A stretch of DNA of 64,000 bases from Wallacemonas rigidus (taxonomy: Eukaryota; Euglenozoa; Kinetoplastea; Trypanosomatida; Trypanosomatidae): contig JASAOL010000600.1 in the NCBI GenBank assembly GCA_030849045.1, positions 186,001 to 250,000 of the forward strand, read 5' to 3'. Of the stretch, positions 42,450 through 53,545 are shown piece after piece. Below the pieces are notes generated by a model. That model was not told where the DNA came from. It ran no database searches and saw nothing but the letters and a program-made list of their open reading frames with translations. The position numbers were made by a program, and so were the translations under genes. How positions within the stretch are numbered: the first letter of the stretch is position 1; each line of letters begins with the position of its first letter.

Positions 42450-45063
42450 GAGACTACGATCGGTGCGGGCGTTCCACGACTTGATCCGTGCCGCGCCATG
42501 CGTACACGCCATCGCCGCGGCACGCCCGGCTGCTCGTGTTCTCATCGAAGTGTCTCGTCAGCATCTCAGCTCCACAGAAGAGTGGTCGCTCAACACCGCG
42601 TGGAGCGGAAGTTCCAAACGCCGCGTGTGTGTCACATCATTCAAAAACATCGGGACCGTGAATGTTTTTCGCCACGTATACACGGATATTTAGGACAAAC
42701 AGACGCTGGTACAACACCTTCAGTCTATGCAGTGGTGGTTGAGGCGGGCGCCTGTGTTGGACATTTCAATGAGATGCTTCGAGCCGGTCATCGGGGCACG
42801 CCTTGCCGCGCTACTCGGCGAAACGTGTGCGCAGCGCATGATCACAGCGAGGCCACCGGACGATGCCAGCGCAGAGGCCGCGCACGACGCTCAAGGGGAT
42901 GTGATGTCCTACACGCCTACTTGTGTACGTGACAGCCCACTGCTGAGGAGGCTCGCTTCGGATGATCTCAGCGGTGTCCGTTGGACAACACGGGAGACCA
43001 TGTGGTGGCCTTTTCAACAGTCTTTGAAAGTACTCAACGTGACCGGCGCGTCTCTGGATGCCCTTGCGTGTTGTCACTGGCGCTTCGCCTCACTTGTGGC
43101 GCTTAGTCTCAGCCGGTGTGCACTACCACCCTTGGATCAGCTCGTGGCGTGGCTGCCGCCTCTGGACGCCCTCGCGCTTGAATCGCGTCGGGGCGTTAAT
43201 GAAAAACTCGAAGAAGATCGCAGCAGTGCGATCGTCGAGTTGGTGCGCAACGGTGTCTTATTGGAAAGACCTGCGCCGCCACAACGCGTACGCACGGGAG
43301 AGCAGCGGATAGGCGCACGAGAAGATTGGGAGGCCGTGGAGGGACGCCTTGTCAAATCGCTCGCGATTCTCGCCGCATCCTTGACGTTGCTTTCGTTGAG
43401 AGATGCCTCATTGGACTCTATGCCACAGCTCACGTGGATCAATCGACTCCACAATCTTCGTCATTTGGATCTCAGCTTTTGTTGACAGGCCTTCACATTG
43501 AACACTTTGCTTATCAAGGAGGACGCTCTCATCGGGTGCGCGGATGCGGCACCGCCGCACTTGATGTCACTTCGGCTGCGGCACACGTCCGTCGGTGTTC
43601 TCGCACCGCTCCGCTGTGCACCACGCTTACGTACTCTCGATCTCGAAGGATGTGACAATATCGCGTCCGTGCGCGTATTTCAAGATTACCCGTGCGGTTC
43701 CCATCCGCGCGAGCTCGACCTGTCCAACACGGCGATCAAGTCGGTGGAGCCGCTTTCACGCCTTTACTGCTCAACTTTTGAAGTCGTAAACCGCGCGTAT
43801 TGCATTCGCCTAGCCGTGTTTGATGTGTCGAGTGACGTACACCGCTTGAGAGACCTGGATCGCACTGGCACACGCGTCACGAATCTTCGCTGGGCCGTGC
43901 GCTGCCCTGGTCTGGCGTCTTTATGCCTTCACAACTGCAAAGAGCTTGTGGACGGTGCGTTGACCCTGGTCTCGGTCACCGCTGCCGTGAACGAGCCGGT
44001 GCTACCGTGCCTGCGCGAGCTCGACACCTCTGGCAGTGGTGTGACGTCGCTCACAGGCTGGTCTGCCTGTTTCATGTCTCGCCCACGTTGACCTTGTCGC
44101 GTGCGCACAACTGCTCCACACTGACGGCCCGGCTGGTGCACCACACCTGACGACGCTGAATCTTTCGGCACGCCTCGACATTGTCGCGCGTGGATGGGTT
44201 GAACTCATGTCCCAAACTGTCGGAGGTCATACTTAACTTTTGAGGTAGCTTGAGCTCTGTGACTGGCCTCGACGGATCGCCGTCACTGCGGAACTTGTCC
44301 GTAAATGGAACGCCTGTCGTCGCACTCCCCCGCGGCTGCGCACCGCTTGAAAAGGTGCGTGCGCGCGGCTGCACTAGCCTCAAGGAGCTCTCCGGTCTTG
44401 GAGATGCGAGAAAAATCGATGTACTTGACCTCTCGAACAGTCCCGTCGAGGACGTGTCCGTGTTGAAGGTCCTTCCTGCGCTTAGCGAGCTGATGCTCGA
44501 CAGAGCGTCCCTGTCAAAAGCATGCGCTCGCGGTCTGCGTTTCGCCCACGCCTCGCGTGCTTGCCTCCGCTAATTGACTCTCAGGGGGGAATAGTCAAAT
44601 CCACACGCTCTCTGGTCTTCAGGGATCTGTGCGGCTCATCACTCTGTGGATCGATGATTGTCCCCTCGTCGACGACCTCAGTCCGCTGACGGAGTGCGTG
44701 GAGCTCGTACACCTCGCGTTGCGGTGCACATCAGTGTCGAGCCTCAAACCACTCGCCAACTGTTGCGCGCTCACGCATATCTCGCTCACCAACTGCACGC
44801 GTGTACATCGTTTGGATGACTTGGAGAGGCTACCGCGCTTGACCACCATCCGCGCGTCTGGCGTGCCGCTCGAGAGCATTGAGGGTGTGTCGCAGATGGA
44901 CTCGCTTCAGGAGCTTCACATTGATCTATCGAATGCGATCGCAGAGGCGTTTGTCACCCGCATGCTCGGCGCGCGCTCAGCGATGAGTAAGAAGCTGAGG
45001 GTTCTCCTCGATCGCACCGATGCTGATGGAATCACGGAAGCTGTTTGTCTGTCACAGGATTGA
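42450..45063 (+). pseudogene. Leucine-rich-repeat protein pseudogene
   Basis: About 2.6 kb encodes LRR sequence broken over several frames. Visible pieces: a possible leader up to 42693; 42727-43485 with units such as LKVLNVTGASLDAL and LRHLDLSFC; 43498-44091, continuing in the same frame directly after an in-frame TGA at 43483-43485, with LRTLDLEGCDNIASV and SLCLHNCKEL; 44250-44573 in another frame (VLDLSNSPVEDVSVL); and 44629-45063 back in the first frame (LVHLALRCTSVSSLKPL). At least two in-frame stops and two or more frame changes are needed, so it is a decayed host gene unless the assembly is poor here. The repeat style (L-xx-L-x-L-xx-C/T-x-V) matches the large LRR proteins of trypanosomatids, which usually act in protein binding. 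Both ends are uncertain. Confidence 0.8.
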
Positions 45064-45469
45064 CCAGTGTCAAGGGGACAAGGTCGCTTCTCAACTGTTG
45101 ACTTGATACGGCTGCCACGTGGCTCTTCCCATTTTTCTCATTTTTTTTTTTTGCTCTTCTGCTCTTGTTTTTACGTGCACAGATTTTCTCACTCACTCTC
45201 TCTGTCATTTCACGCATATCTTGTCAGAATGACCCGCTGTGTGGTCCTCACAGTGGACGCGCTGCTGGGTGTCCCATTGACGCCGTCAACAATCACCTTC
45301 AGTGTACACACAGTCGTGAAGGGTACACACCAACAAGAAAAAAAACTGTGTGAAGAAGTGAGCGCGTACCTCCAAGCATCTTAGCACAGATACGAGGTAG
45401 CGTATAACCGCTTTAAAACTCTTCAAAAAAAAAAAAAGAGTAACGGCACGCTGTGTGCTCCTTTGTTGG

Positions 45470-45472
<3 letters not shown>

Positions 45473-45508
<36 letters not shown>
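45473..45508. repeat. CA microsatellite
   Basis: About 18 CA units without interruption in the spacer upstream of array gene C. Confidence 0.95.
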
Positions 45509-45509
<1 letters not shown>

Positions 45510-46530
45510 TTTCAACTGACCGAAGAAAGGCACATCCTCATCCACTCCCGCGTCACCGCTCACCTGAAGCACCATCGTTTCCCCAATCGCTTCTCTCCAC
45601 ATGGCTCGTCCCTCCCTCCCCCCCCTTCCCTTTCATTATTCCTCCGTCTCATCGCCGTGCGTCTCCGGCTCTGCTCTGTGTGCGCGCGTCGTTCCGCCGT
45701 TTGCGACTTGTCCCCCAGCCTTGGCTGCCGTTCCTGCGGGTAGACAGCGTCACTCAGTTGTACGCACTTGACCAGGACATCCCATCGCATCGCTCGGCGC
45801 AAAGTATCGCTGTTATTGTTGTTATTATTGCTCTTATTTTTCAATTTTTTTTTTTTCATAATTTCGAGCTTTGTGGCTTATTCGTGTGCGATTTGACATA
45901 GTCTACAGAGAGGCTTTCTTTTTTAATTCTCCACATAGTTGTGTGTGTGTGGCCTCTGTGCTTGTTTTTTTTTTCTTTTTTTTTTTTGAATTATCTTATC
46001 GCTCTTGTCTGCAATCTTTGTTTTCCTTTTTCCTCTTGTGCGAGGCGTACTCGCTGGCATTTCACACTTTGTTGTTTTTGTTGTTGTTGCTGTTGTTTTT
46101 GGGACAACGTGACACTCTTCGCTCAGTCTTTTCATATCCGCACACACTTTTGTGAAGCACGTTTAGTTGATTGATTCTTTTTCTTTGATTTCCGTGACGT
46201 CGCTGCCGTTGGTCCTTCCGAACCTTTGCGTTGCGATCGGCTCACATACTACCTTTGTTGTACAGTCGATCGTGGGTGTGATACATCTTCTCCCTCTTTT
46301 TTCTTTGATTTGTAAACTTGTTGTTCTCGTTTTTTCTTTTCTTTTTTTTTTTCACTTTTTGTTTAGTGCGCCATTCGATCGGCTCACACTGCCATTCACT
46401 TTTTGTCCTCCGCTGCTCTTGGTCTGTCCTGCCGCCATCTTTGTGACGCGCTGGTCCTTCTGGCACAGGAAACAAGAGGAAAACGAAAAAGTGGTTCTCG
46501 CGTGTTCTTTGGCGAAATCCATTTAGTGAT

Positions 46531-46543
46531 TGCCGTTTCTTAG
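46531..46543 (+). promoter_or_regulatory. Predicted spliced-leader acceptor for array gene C
   Basis: TGCCGTTTCTTAG places an AG at 46542-46543, 82 bases before the ATG. No further AG occurs in the T/C-rich leader between it and the start codon, so this is the last usable acceptor. Confidence 0.45.
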
Positions 46544-46625
46544 CTTCTCTATCTTTTATTATTTCTCTTGTCTGGTCTCCTGTTGTGTGTTTCTCTTTTT
46601 CTTTTTTATCACTCGACACCGTACC

Positions 46626-49600
46626 ATGGGCGCCGTCCCTAGTCGAGAATCACACGAGGATCCCTCCTCAGTGTTCTTTGCCAACTGTGGAAATATTGTT
46701 GTTCTCCACATCCCACTAACACGGCACTTCTTCCCGTCTCCACAGTGCCAGGCTTTTCGTCAACTACGCGAGGCACGCAACAATCAGTCAGCGCTATACT
46801 CATTTGATGTGCGTCGACTCGACGAATGGCTTCCTGGGGCCGCGGCGGAGGCTTTCCGAGCCGCACAGGCACGCGATCACGGTGAGGAGGTCGCAGAAGA
46901 AGACCCAAGTATGCATTACTTCGACTACGAAATCGAAAACGCACAATGGGAAGAAATTGGAGCACAAGCACGCGCGCTTCAGGCAGACGGTGGTAGTGAG
47001 CAGAATATAGATGACGAGCTGCGCGACGACGACAGACCGCGCATGACGGGGCGGGACTCGAGCCGTTGCCGTGGCGAGGTATTCAACGACAGACAACGAC
47101 AGCACGTGGAACTGAAGTCCGACGGTGTTGAGCGACCACCTCGATGCTCGATCGAGAGTCTGAAAGGCCTCTACACGTACCTGGTCGTGGACGCCATGTC
47201 GTCGGCCCCGGTGAGCGACTGGACGCAAGCATCACAGGAGTTGAGAACGACAGAGGACGGCCAAGAGGACACGGAGGCACATCGCTTGGAGCGTATCTTC
47301 GAGTGTCAAGAAGCCGACTGGGTACGCTCGCCGTGGGTCGAGCATCACATGACGCTCGCCGACACGAACAGCGAGCTTTGTGCCCGCTATGCGCGCGAGA
47401 GAGAATGGCAAACAGCGATTGATGCCTGGCGCCATCGCTGTCATCGCGCGCGCGCACCCCAACCCGTCGCGAAGGACGGCGCCGACGATGTCGAAAAAGA
47501 CAGTCATCCGCCTCGCCCTCTGTCGCCAACTTCCACGTCAGGCGCGATGGAACCGCCTGTACACACATCCTTTCTCTGTCCAATCCCTGAAGCCCTCGCC
47601 GTGCGCCTCTCAGCCGCGGAAGTCCAGACAGCCCGACGTCAGTTCCGCCAGCGCGCTCAGTCGTCACCCGACACGCTCGAAGCGGACGAGGTCTCGCTTT
47701 GTACCTCAGCCGAATCTGTCTGGCCCGCACCAATCCCACCCGGACACATTCTTCGTCGTTCGCACAGGTTCGAACGTGACACCGCCACCTACAAAGATGG
47801 TCGTCTGCACTTGGTTGAGGAAGATGGTGTGCTCTATTTCTTTGCCATGAATCCTGATTTCACCGAGCCATCGGCACTGACCAAAGCCGAGGAAGAGGTG
47901 ATGGTGGAGGGTGTGCCCTTGTCGGATTTTGTGCTTGAGCCGTGTCCGCATACGGTCCTTCAGTACAGACGCGTCCCATTATCGTCGAGTAGTGGGCAGC
48001 GCGGTGCGCGTCCAGACGACGCGGCTGACGGCGAGGACGAACGCAACGGCGCCGTGCGTGCCGAGCAGTCGTGCGAACCTCGCTACAGTGACAGCGCGAC
48101 GCACCACGAAGGCGACCAGGAGGTTCCCGACGTGTGTCGCACGGCTCGGCGTGGCAGCTGCACATTCGGTCAGTGTGAGCGCTGCGGCACGCGCGTCGCC
48201 CGCCGCCTCGACGCGACCACCGACGGCATTCCTTTCTTCCCGAGTCCGCGCCAGGGTGCAGAGGCCATGCGCCGTGAAGGGCGGTATTTGGTTCCCATCA
48301 CACCAGTCCGTATCGTGGGCGTCCACGGTGCGGTACCCGCACGGGCGCGTGGCTCGCCGTGGCTCCGTGGTCTTGAAGACGCGCCGGAGGTGGACGCCTA
48401 TTTGGAAAACACACGAGACGCATCGCAGCGTCCACCCGTACTCCGACTCTGTCGGTTCATCGAAGGTGCGATTGGTGAGAAGATACTGAATCGCGCGACG
48501 TTGGTGACACTGCTCACGTACCGACTTCTCTGCCAGCGCGCGGGTCTAGCCGACGCGCTCGTCCGCCCGGTGTGGTCTCATTGTACGTTGTCGAATATTC
48601 CATTCTTACAAATGGTGCGGGAGACGTTCTTTCGCGCACGTGCGGCGGTGGCGGAGATTGACGATAAGGACCACACACTTCGTGACTGGATTGAGCAGTT
48701 CGATCGAGAGAATAACTTTATGTGTTTCATCAATCGCAACCTCAGTACGGTTCGCGACTATGCACCACCGGAACGCCAGCTGCGTGCGCCGGCGACATCG
48801 GCTGGCGTGTCCGGTGCTTCTGTGCCTGTGACCAAGTCCCATTGTGACACTAACGGCAACAACGAGGATGTTGTTGAGTCGCACGAAAACACTAATTTAA
48901 ATGCGGTGCGGTCCGACGGCGAAGTCATGACGCGTGATCTTATTACCACCGGTGCACGAGTGGAGCCAGAATCGGATGCCGTCGCCAAAACAGACACACA
49001 GCACAACGAGATGCGAAACGAAACTGTGCCTTTGTCGGCCGCACACGACGGGGAAGAACCCCAGCCAGACACCGGTGATGACATCCGTGAGGCCCACACG
49101 ACAAGTACACCCTCGTGTGCGCCACGGCAACACGCGCGATCACGCCTCCCACGTGATGCCCGTGACGACATCCTGGATGCGGAAGCGGGAGGGGGCGAAA
49201 AGGGGGCGATCGGTAGACCGGATGGCCACATACCGCGAGACGCCGAGGAGAACGGTGAAGACGTCTACAATGAAGATGACCTGTCGAATCTTGTGGTGCC
49301 GCCCGAGAAGCCGACATTTTATCTCTTTTCGAGTCGCCTGGAGCCTCACGCACCGGTGTCGATCTACACGCTTTTCGAGCACGACATTCAACAAGATAAC
49401 GCACTCCCGCCCGAGGCGTTGCCAGGATACGTGCAGCGCGATCTGCTGGATGCGAACCAGCGCCGTCAGGAGCAGCCACGAGACACACGCCGACCCAGCC
49501 ACGCGCTGTACGACGCGGGTATGCGGCAGAGTACGCGTGGTCGCCAACTTCTTTTTCAGCTGCGGGCGGACTGCGTCTTCGCACTCATGTACTACTGCTC

Positions 49601-52589
49601 GCAGGCCGCGGCACCGATATTCATCGGTGCGTACATTGAGCCCGTCGACACAACACCGCTCTCCTACGGTGGTGCTGTGCGTCTCGTCGAGCCACGCCCG
49701 CCGACACACAAGACGAGCTCAATTGTGCAGGCAGATCCCGAATTCGCCCAGCTCGCACCTCTTGACGAGGCGATGCTCCAAACGATCACAGAGTACTTCT
49801 TGGAGAAAGAGCTCATCACCGTGTTTAGCGTCTCCGACAGCACAACATGGGCACGCGGGCCCGATGCCGCACACAGCTTATCGAAGCTTCTCCTCCCCGC
49901 ACCAGTCGACCCGGAGAGCGCGCTTGGTAAGCGTCAGGCAGAGGAGTTGCGTTTGTATGGTCACGTCTCGAGCTACGCCGTCGGGGACTTCCGCGATGCC
50001 GACCTCGTCGTGTACAACCACGTCCTTCGCTGTTGGGAGCACTACGAGCACGTGCAGATCCGCCGGCGGTTCAGCTGGACCGCGCAGCAACAACAACAGC
50101 AGCAGCCCCCATTAGTGGGCACGCGTAGCGATCGCAGTGAGGTGAGCTGGTGCAGCGGGACAGCAGAAGGCGTCGACGACGATGATGGTGCGGATGTGAA
50201 ATTAGAACCGGGCGAGCGCCGTGACGGTACGGGCCGCACCAGCTCATCCAAAAATGCGCTTGAGAATACCAAGGAAAGGATTCCATCCAGGAACGCTGAC
50301 TACACCGGTGATTCGAGAAGTCTTGACACGCCTCCGCGTGCCGCTCGTGGAGCACGACCACCGGCAACGCTCATGCAACGCCAGCAGCGCGCCATTGAGG
50401 CTGCCGGCGTCTCAGGGGTCGCGCCGCAAGACCCGGCCTCCATGTCCGCTCGATTACTCTGCGTGGGGCTCGACGAGCTACTCCTTAGCTGGACGAAGTG
50501 GGTGGTGGACAATCGCTTTTATGAAGATCGCAATGATCCTGGTTGGCTGCGGCTCAACCTCAACGCACCGTGGCCGCCATCGCGCGGGGAGACGGGTGAA
50601 CTGGACAGTGCGAACGCGACGTCCGCCGGCGGTGTGGGCGTGCACACGCTTGTGAGACGGGGACGCTACTTCATCTGGAGCTTCCGTCACAATGAGGAGC
50701 GCTACTTTTATGGCGTCATCCCCAAATTCGCCAAAGACCGCTTACGCCGCCAGAAGACACACTTCCGGCAGCGCAAGAAAAAAGCAGCGGCAGCGGCAGC
50801 GGCAGCCGTGGCGTCCGCGAAAAGGGAAACAGAAACCGAAAGGCTCGACGACGGTCATGTGGAGACTGCGAGAGAGACGAACGCGATGGCCAAGGCAGCT
50901 GTACTCGCCACGCATGCGGAAGCGAAAGCATCGACGGATCCACCGCGGCGCGCGCAGCAATGTGAAGAAGACGACGATGAGGGCCACTTCACCGTTGCCG
51001 TCAAGAACACACCTCAACGCCAACAAGGACAGCGGAAGAAGGCTGCTATCGCGGCGCAACCGTCGCGCGAAGTGAAGCAGAAAAACAGCGCGACAGCGGC
51101 CGTGCCACAGGAGGTACAACCATCATCTGGTCGTCGTGGTCAGCGCACATCCAGCACGGGCGCAGCCGTCAAGACCCCAGCGGATTCATGGTCTGTGGTG
51201 GCGGATACGCGCCAGGGCAGCCCGAACTCTCGCACAGCGTCACCGTCTGGGCGTGCCGCACACATGGATCCATTCGTGTCAGTGTCGGGAGTGCCGGCGC
51301 AGGCACGCGAGCGGCCTCGTCCCGCATCTCTACAGCTTCCCTCGGTCGATCATCGCCAAGAGCCGGGGCCTCCCACGGATGTGAAAAGCAACGCACTGCC
51401 GTCGTATCTGCCGCACCAACAACCTCAACCGCTGCAGCCGTACATGTCGCCGTTGTCCGCTATGGCGATTGCTGGTACGAGCGTACCGAGCAGCACTGTG
51501 TACAGCAGCTACAACAACAGTGGTTCCAGTCCACATTGGTCTCAGATAACGTCCTCGTCGTCGCCAAACGCACCGGCACCACGCGCGTTTCTCTCGCCAC
51601 CTTCTTCTGTGCAGACTCGCGCGCCTGCGATGCCGTCATCGCTGCCGTACACATCGGCCTCGCAGGCTCTCGCGCACGCGACGTCACCAACGATCTCGAC
51701 GCCCACGCTTGGCTCGAGCGCGTTCACCGCTGGCGTCGCGCCGCACGCCAACAGGCTCCTGCCCTCCACCCCTGCGCAGAGTCCGTACGGCGGGTACGCA
51801 CCGCCCGCGCCGACTCAAGCTCCCTTTGTACCACGTGCGTCTCACCCATCGCCGCCGCCGCCGCCCCCACCACAACAGCAGCAGCAGGCGAGCCTCGCCT
51901 ACCACCGCAACGGTCTGAACACGTTTATGCAAGCCAACAAGCGTCATGAAAACGAGTATTATCCCCCACTGCCGACGAACCCGCAGCAGCGCGTCTTCCA
52001 GCGAACACTTGTACAACAGCAACCCAACGTCGCGGGCGTCGGTGGAGGAGGCGGCTATCCACATGTGCAATCGCTTTCGAGCAGTGTCGGTCTGCGGTTG
52101 GCGCCGGGTACACCGTCGAACAGCGGTCTGGTTGTGGCAATCAGTGCAAATAGCTCACCCCCCGAGAGTGGACGCAGTACGCCACGCGTACATCATCAAG
52201 GTCCCGTTCATGTACGCGTTCGCTCGTTGAAGTCCAGTAGCACCCACTTCAACTCTTCGGGCGCGTTCTTCGCGGCGGGTGGTGGTCCCGGCAGCCGGCC
52301 CTCCACACCAGTCGGCAGCTACACGGCGTCCTCGTACACGACCATGGTGCCGGGCTCATCGATTCGCACCGCGCCCGTGCTTGGAACGTCCTTTCCAGAC
52401 ACAGGTGCCAAACTTATCTGCGCACATGAGGAGGAGGGGCGTCTGTCGCCGACGAGTCTGCTGCCGCCAAACCTGATTCAAGACGGCAGTAGGACAAAGG
52501 GCGAGTCCTATCTGCGAACAGAGACGAATCCGGAACAAAAAGAGATGCGAAGCGCGTTTCGATGGAACCCGTACTCACGTCACAAGTAG
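46626..52589 (+). CDS. Array gene C: giant MGAxPSRE/WNPY family protein (1987 aa)
   Basis: Third member. It starts MGAVPSRESHEDPSS (Gly2, Ser6; myristoylation-type). Shared blocks: IPLTRHFFPSPQCQAFRQ near the N terminus, DTNSELCARYARE (about 248), KDGRLHLVEEDGVLYFF (from 390), SPWLRGLEDAPE, RPPVL, RAGLADALVRP, LSYGGAVRL, LVVYNHVLRCWEH, RNDPGWLR (1302-1309), RRGRYFIWSFRHNEERYFYG and a PKFAKDRLRRQK basic run followed by poly-Ala (about 1385-1393), as in gene A. Gene C carries an insertion of about 25 residues between the DPGWLR and GRY blocks. The Ser/Pro/Gln-rich tail of about 590 residues ends FRWNPYSRHK. It also has a C-x2-C pair (QCERCGTR, about 520) not seen in A or B. Function unknown. 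Confidence 0.9.
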   Translation: MGAVPSRESHEDPSSVFFANCGNIVVLHIPLTRHFFPSPQCQAFRQLREARNNQSALYSFDVRRLDEWLPGAAAEAFRAAQARDHGEEVAEEDPSMHYFDYEIENAQWEEIGAQARALQADGGSEQNIDDELRDDDRPRMTGRDSSRCRGEVFNDRQRQHVELKSDGVERPPRCSIESLKGLYTYLVVDAMSSAPVSDWTQASQELRTTEDGQEDTEAHRLERIFECQEADWVRSPWVEHHMTLADTNSELCARYAREREWQTAIDAWRHRCHRARAPQPVAKDGADDVEKDSHPPRPLSPTSTSGAMEPPVHTSFLCPIPEALAVRLSAAEVQTARRQFRQRAQSSPDTLEADEVSLCTSAESVWPAPIPPGHILRRSHRFERDTATYKDGRLHLVEEDGVLYFFAMNPDFTEPSALTKAEEEVMVEGVPLSDFVLEPCPHTVLQYRRVPLSSSSGQRGARPDDAADGEDERNGAVRAEQSCEPRYSDSATHHEGDQEVPDVCRTARRGSCTFGQCERCGTRVARRLDATTDGIPFFPSPRQGAEAMRREGRYLVPITPVRIVGVHGAVPARARGSPWLRGLEDAPEVDAYLENTRDASQRPPVLRLCRFIEGAIGEKILNRATLVTLLTYRLLCQRAGLADALVRPVWSHCTLSNIPFLQMVRETFFRARAAVAEIDDKDHTLRDWIEQFDRENNFMCFINRNLSTVRDYAPPERQLRAPATSAGVSGASVPVTKSHCDTNGNNEDVVESHENTNLNAVRSDGEVMTRDLITTGARVEPESDAVAKTDTQHNEMRNETVPLSAAHDGEEPQPDTGDDIREAHTTSTPSCAPRQHARSRLPRDARDDILDAEAGGGEKGAIGRPDGHIPRDAEENGEDVYNEDDLSNLVVPPEKPTFYLFSSRLEPHAPVSIYTLFEHDIQQDNALPPEALPGYVQRDLLDANQRRQEQPRDTRRPSHALYDAGMRQSTRGRQLLFQLRADCVFALMYYCSQAAAPIFIGAYIEPVDTTPLSYGGAVRLVEPRPPTHKTSSIVQADPEFAQLAPLDEAMLQTITEYFLEKELITVFSVSDSTTWARGPDAAHSLSKLLLPAPVDPESALGKRQAEELRLYGHVSSYAVGDFRDADLVVYNHVLRCWEHYEHVQIRRRFSWTAQQQQQQQPPLVGTRSDRSEVSWCSGTAEGVDDDDGADVKLEPGERRDGTGRTSSSKNALENTKERIPSRNADYTGDSRSLDTPPRAARGARPPATLMQRQQRAIEAAGVSGVAPQDPASMSARLLCVGLDELLLSWTKWVVDNRFYEDRNDPGWLRLNLNAPWPPSRGETGELDSANATSAGGVGVHTLVRRGRYFIWSFRHNEERYFYGVIPKFAKDRLRRQKTHFRQRKKKAAAAAAAAVASAKRETETERLDDGHVETARETNAMAKAAVLATHAEAKASTDPPRRAQQCEEDDDEGHFTVAVKNTPQRQQGQRKKAAIAAQPSREVKQKNSATAAVPQEVQPSSGRRGQRTSSTGAAVKTPADSWSVVADTRQGSPNSRTASPSGRAAHMDPFVSVSGVPAQARERPRPASLQLPSVDHRQEPGPPTDVKSNALPSYLPHQQPQPLQPYMSPLSAMAIAGTSVPSSTVYSSYNNSGSSPHWSQITSSSSPNAPAPRAFLSPPSSVQTRAPAMPSSLPYTSASQALAHATSPTISTPTLGSSAFTAGVAPHANRLLPSTPAQSPYGGYAPPAPTQAPFVPRASHPSPPPPPPPQQQQQASLAYHRNGLNTFMQANKRHENEYYPPLPTNPQQRVFQRTLVQQQPNVAGVGGGGGYPHVQSLSSSVGLRLAPGTPSNSGLVVAISANSSPPESGRSTPRVHHQGPVHVRVRSLKSSSTHFNSSGAFFAAGGGPGSRPSTPVGSYTASSYTTMVPGSSIRTAPVLGTSFPDTGAKLICAHEEEGRLSPTSLLPPNLIQDGSRTKGESYLRTETNPEQKEMRSAFRWNPYSRHK

Positions 52590-52812
52590 CCAGAAGAACA
52601 GTAGTGTGAGGTATAGTCGTGGTCATGGCCGCATCGACAGAAGAAAAAATGCGCTGTGCTAGTTACAGATTTTTTTTTTGTGTGTGTGTGTTTCGCTGTT
52701 GCTGTTGTTGTTGCTCTGTCTCTTGAACAGACATGGGACATCCAAGTCGTGTGCGAGCGTCGGGTTGCTCAATGGTGCCGACATTTTCTTTTCATTGTCT
52801 TCAAGTGGTCTT

Positions 52813-52834
52813 TGTGTGTGTGTGTGTGTGTGTG
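52813..52834. repeat. TG microsatellite
   Basis: About 11 TG units in the spacer downstream of array gene C. Confidence 0.9.
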
Positions 52835-53545
52835 TCTCGACGCGGGTGATTTACCAGTGTGGTGTGTCTTTATTACGCGTCTTGTTTGTCTTTTCCCCCT
52901 TCTGACGGTCTTTCCGCTATCATTCATTGTTGTGTATGAACACCTTTTTTTTAATTGTTTTGTTGCTCTTCTCTGTTGCGAGCCATGCGAACTCCTCGGC
53001 AAGATGAGAAGAAGAACTTGTTCCATCGCTCACTATGGTATCGATTTACTTTTTGAAGCGGCGCTGTTGATCCGTTTTGGGTGGGTCACACGCACACACA
53101 AATGGGGACGCGAAACATGTTTTTGTCTCCCAGAGAAAGAAAAATTGAAGCGTCAGCCCTTGTCTGTTCATCCTGTGTGCGGGGTACCTCTCTCTCTCTC
53201 GCCCTCTGTGCCTGTGGGGCGTGCGTCCGCGCAGTTCACTGTCTGTGTGGCCTCGCTTCCCTAAGTCTACCTGGCTTCTGGCTCATGTCTCTCTTCGCGT
53301 CATCCTTCTCTCAAGCGCGCAGTGCGAGCGAATGACGACGCGCCATTCGGACTGATGTGTGCGTGCTGTTCTCCGCATGGCACACGCAGCGCGTATGTCA
53401 CACGCTCCTCCTCTTTTTCTTGTTTCTCTCTCTCTCTCTTCTTCTCCGTCTTTGGAATTTGCTTAAAAGGGAGAAATTATTAGAGTTTGAAAAGAAGAAA
53501 AAAAAAAAGCAGTGCAGGAGCAGTAGAGCTCTCAAAAAAAAAAAA

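Larger units (their letters stand above)
45064..46625. other. Intergenic spacer before array gene C
   Basis: No gene seen. It holds T-runs (near 45141, 45966-45987 and 46341), an A-run near 45426-45437, the CA microsatellite at 45473-45508, a C-run near 45617 and a long T/C-rich stretch from 46160 to 46620. Confidence 0.7.

Noticed and set aside
48934-50115. 393-codon alternative frame inside array gene C
   Set aside because: It lies within conserved blocks of gene C in another frame and its Ser/Arg/His-rich translation is typical of frame-shifted GC-rich coding DNA.
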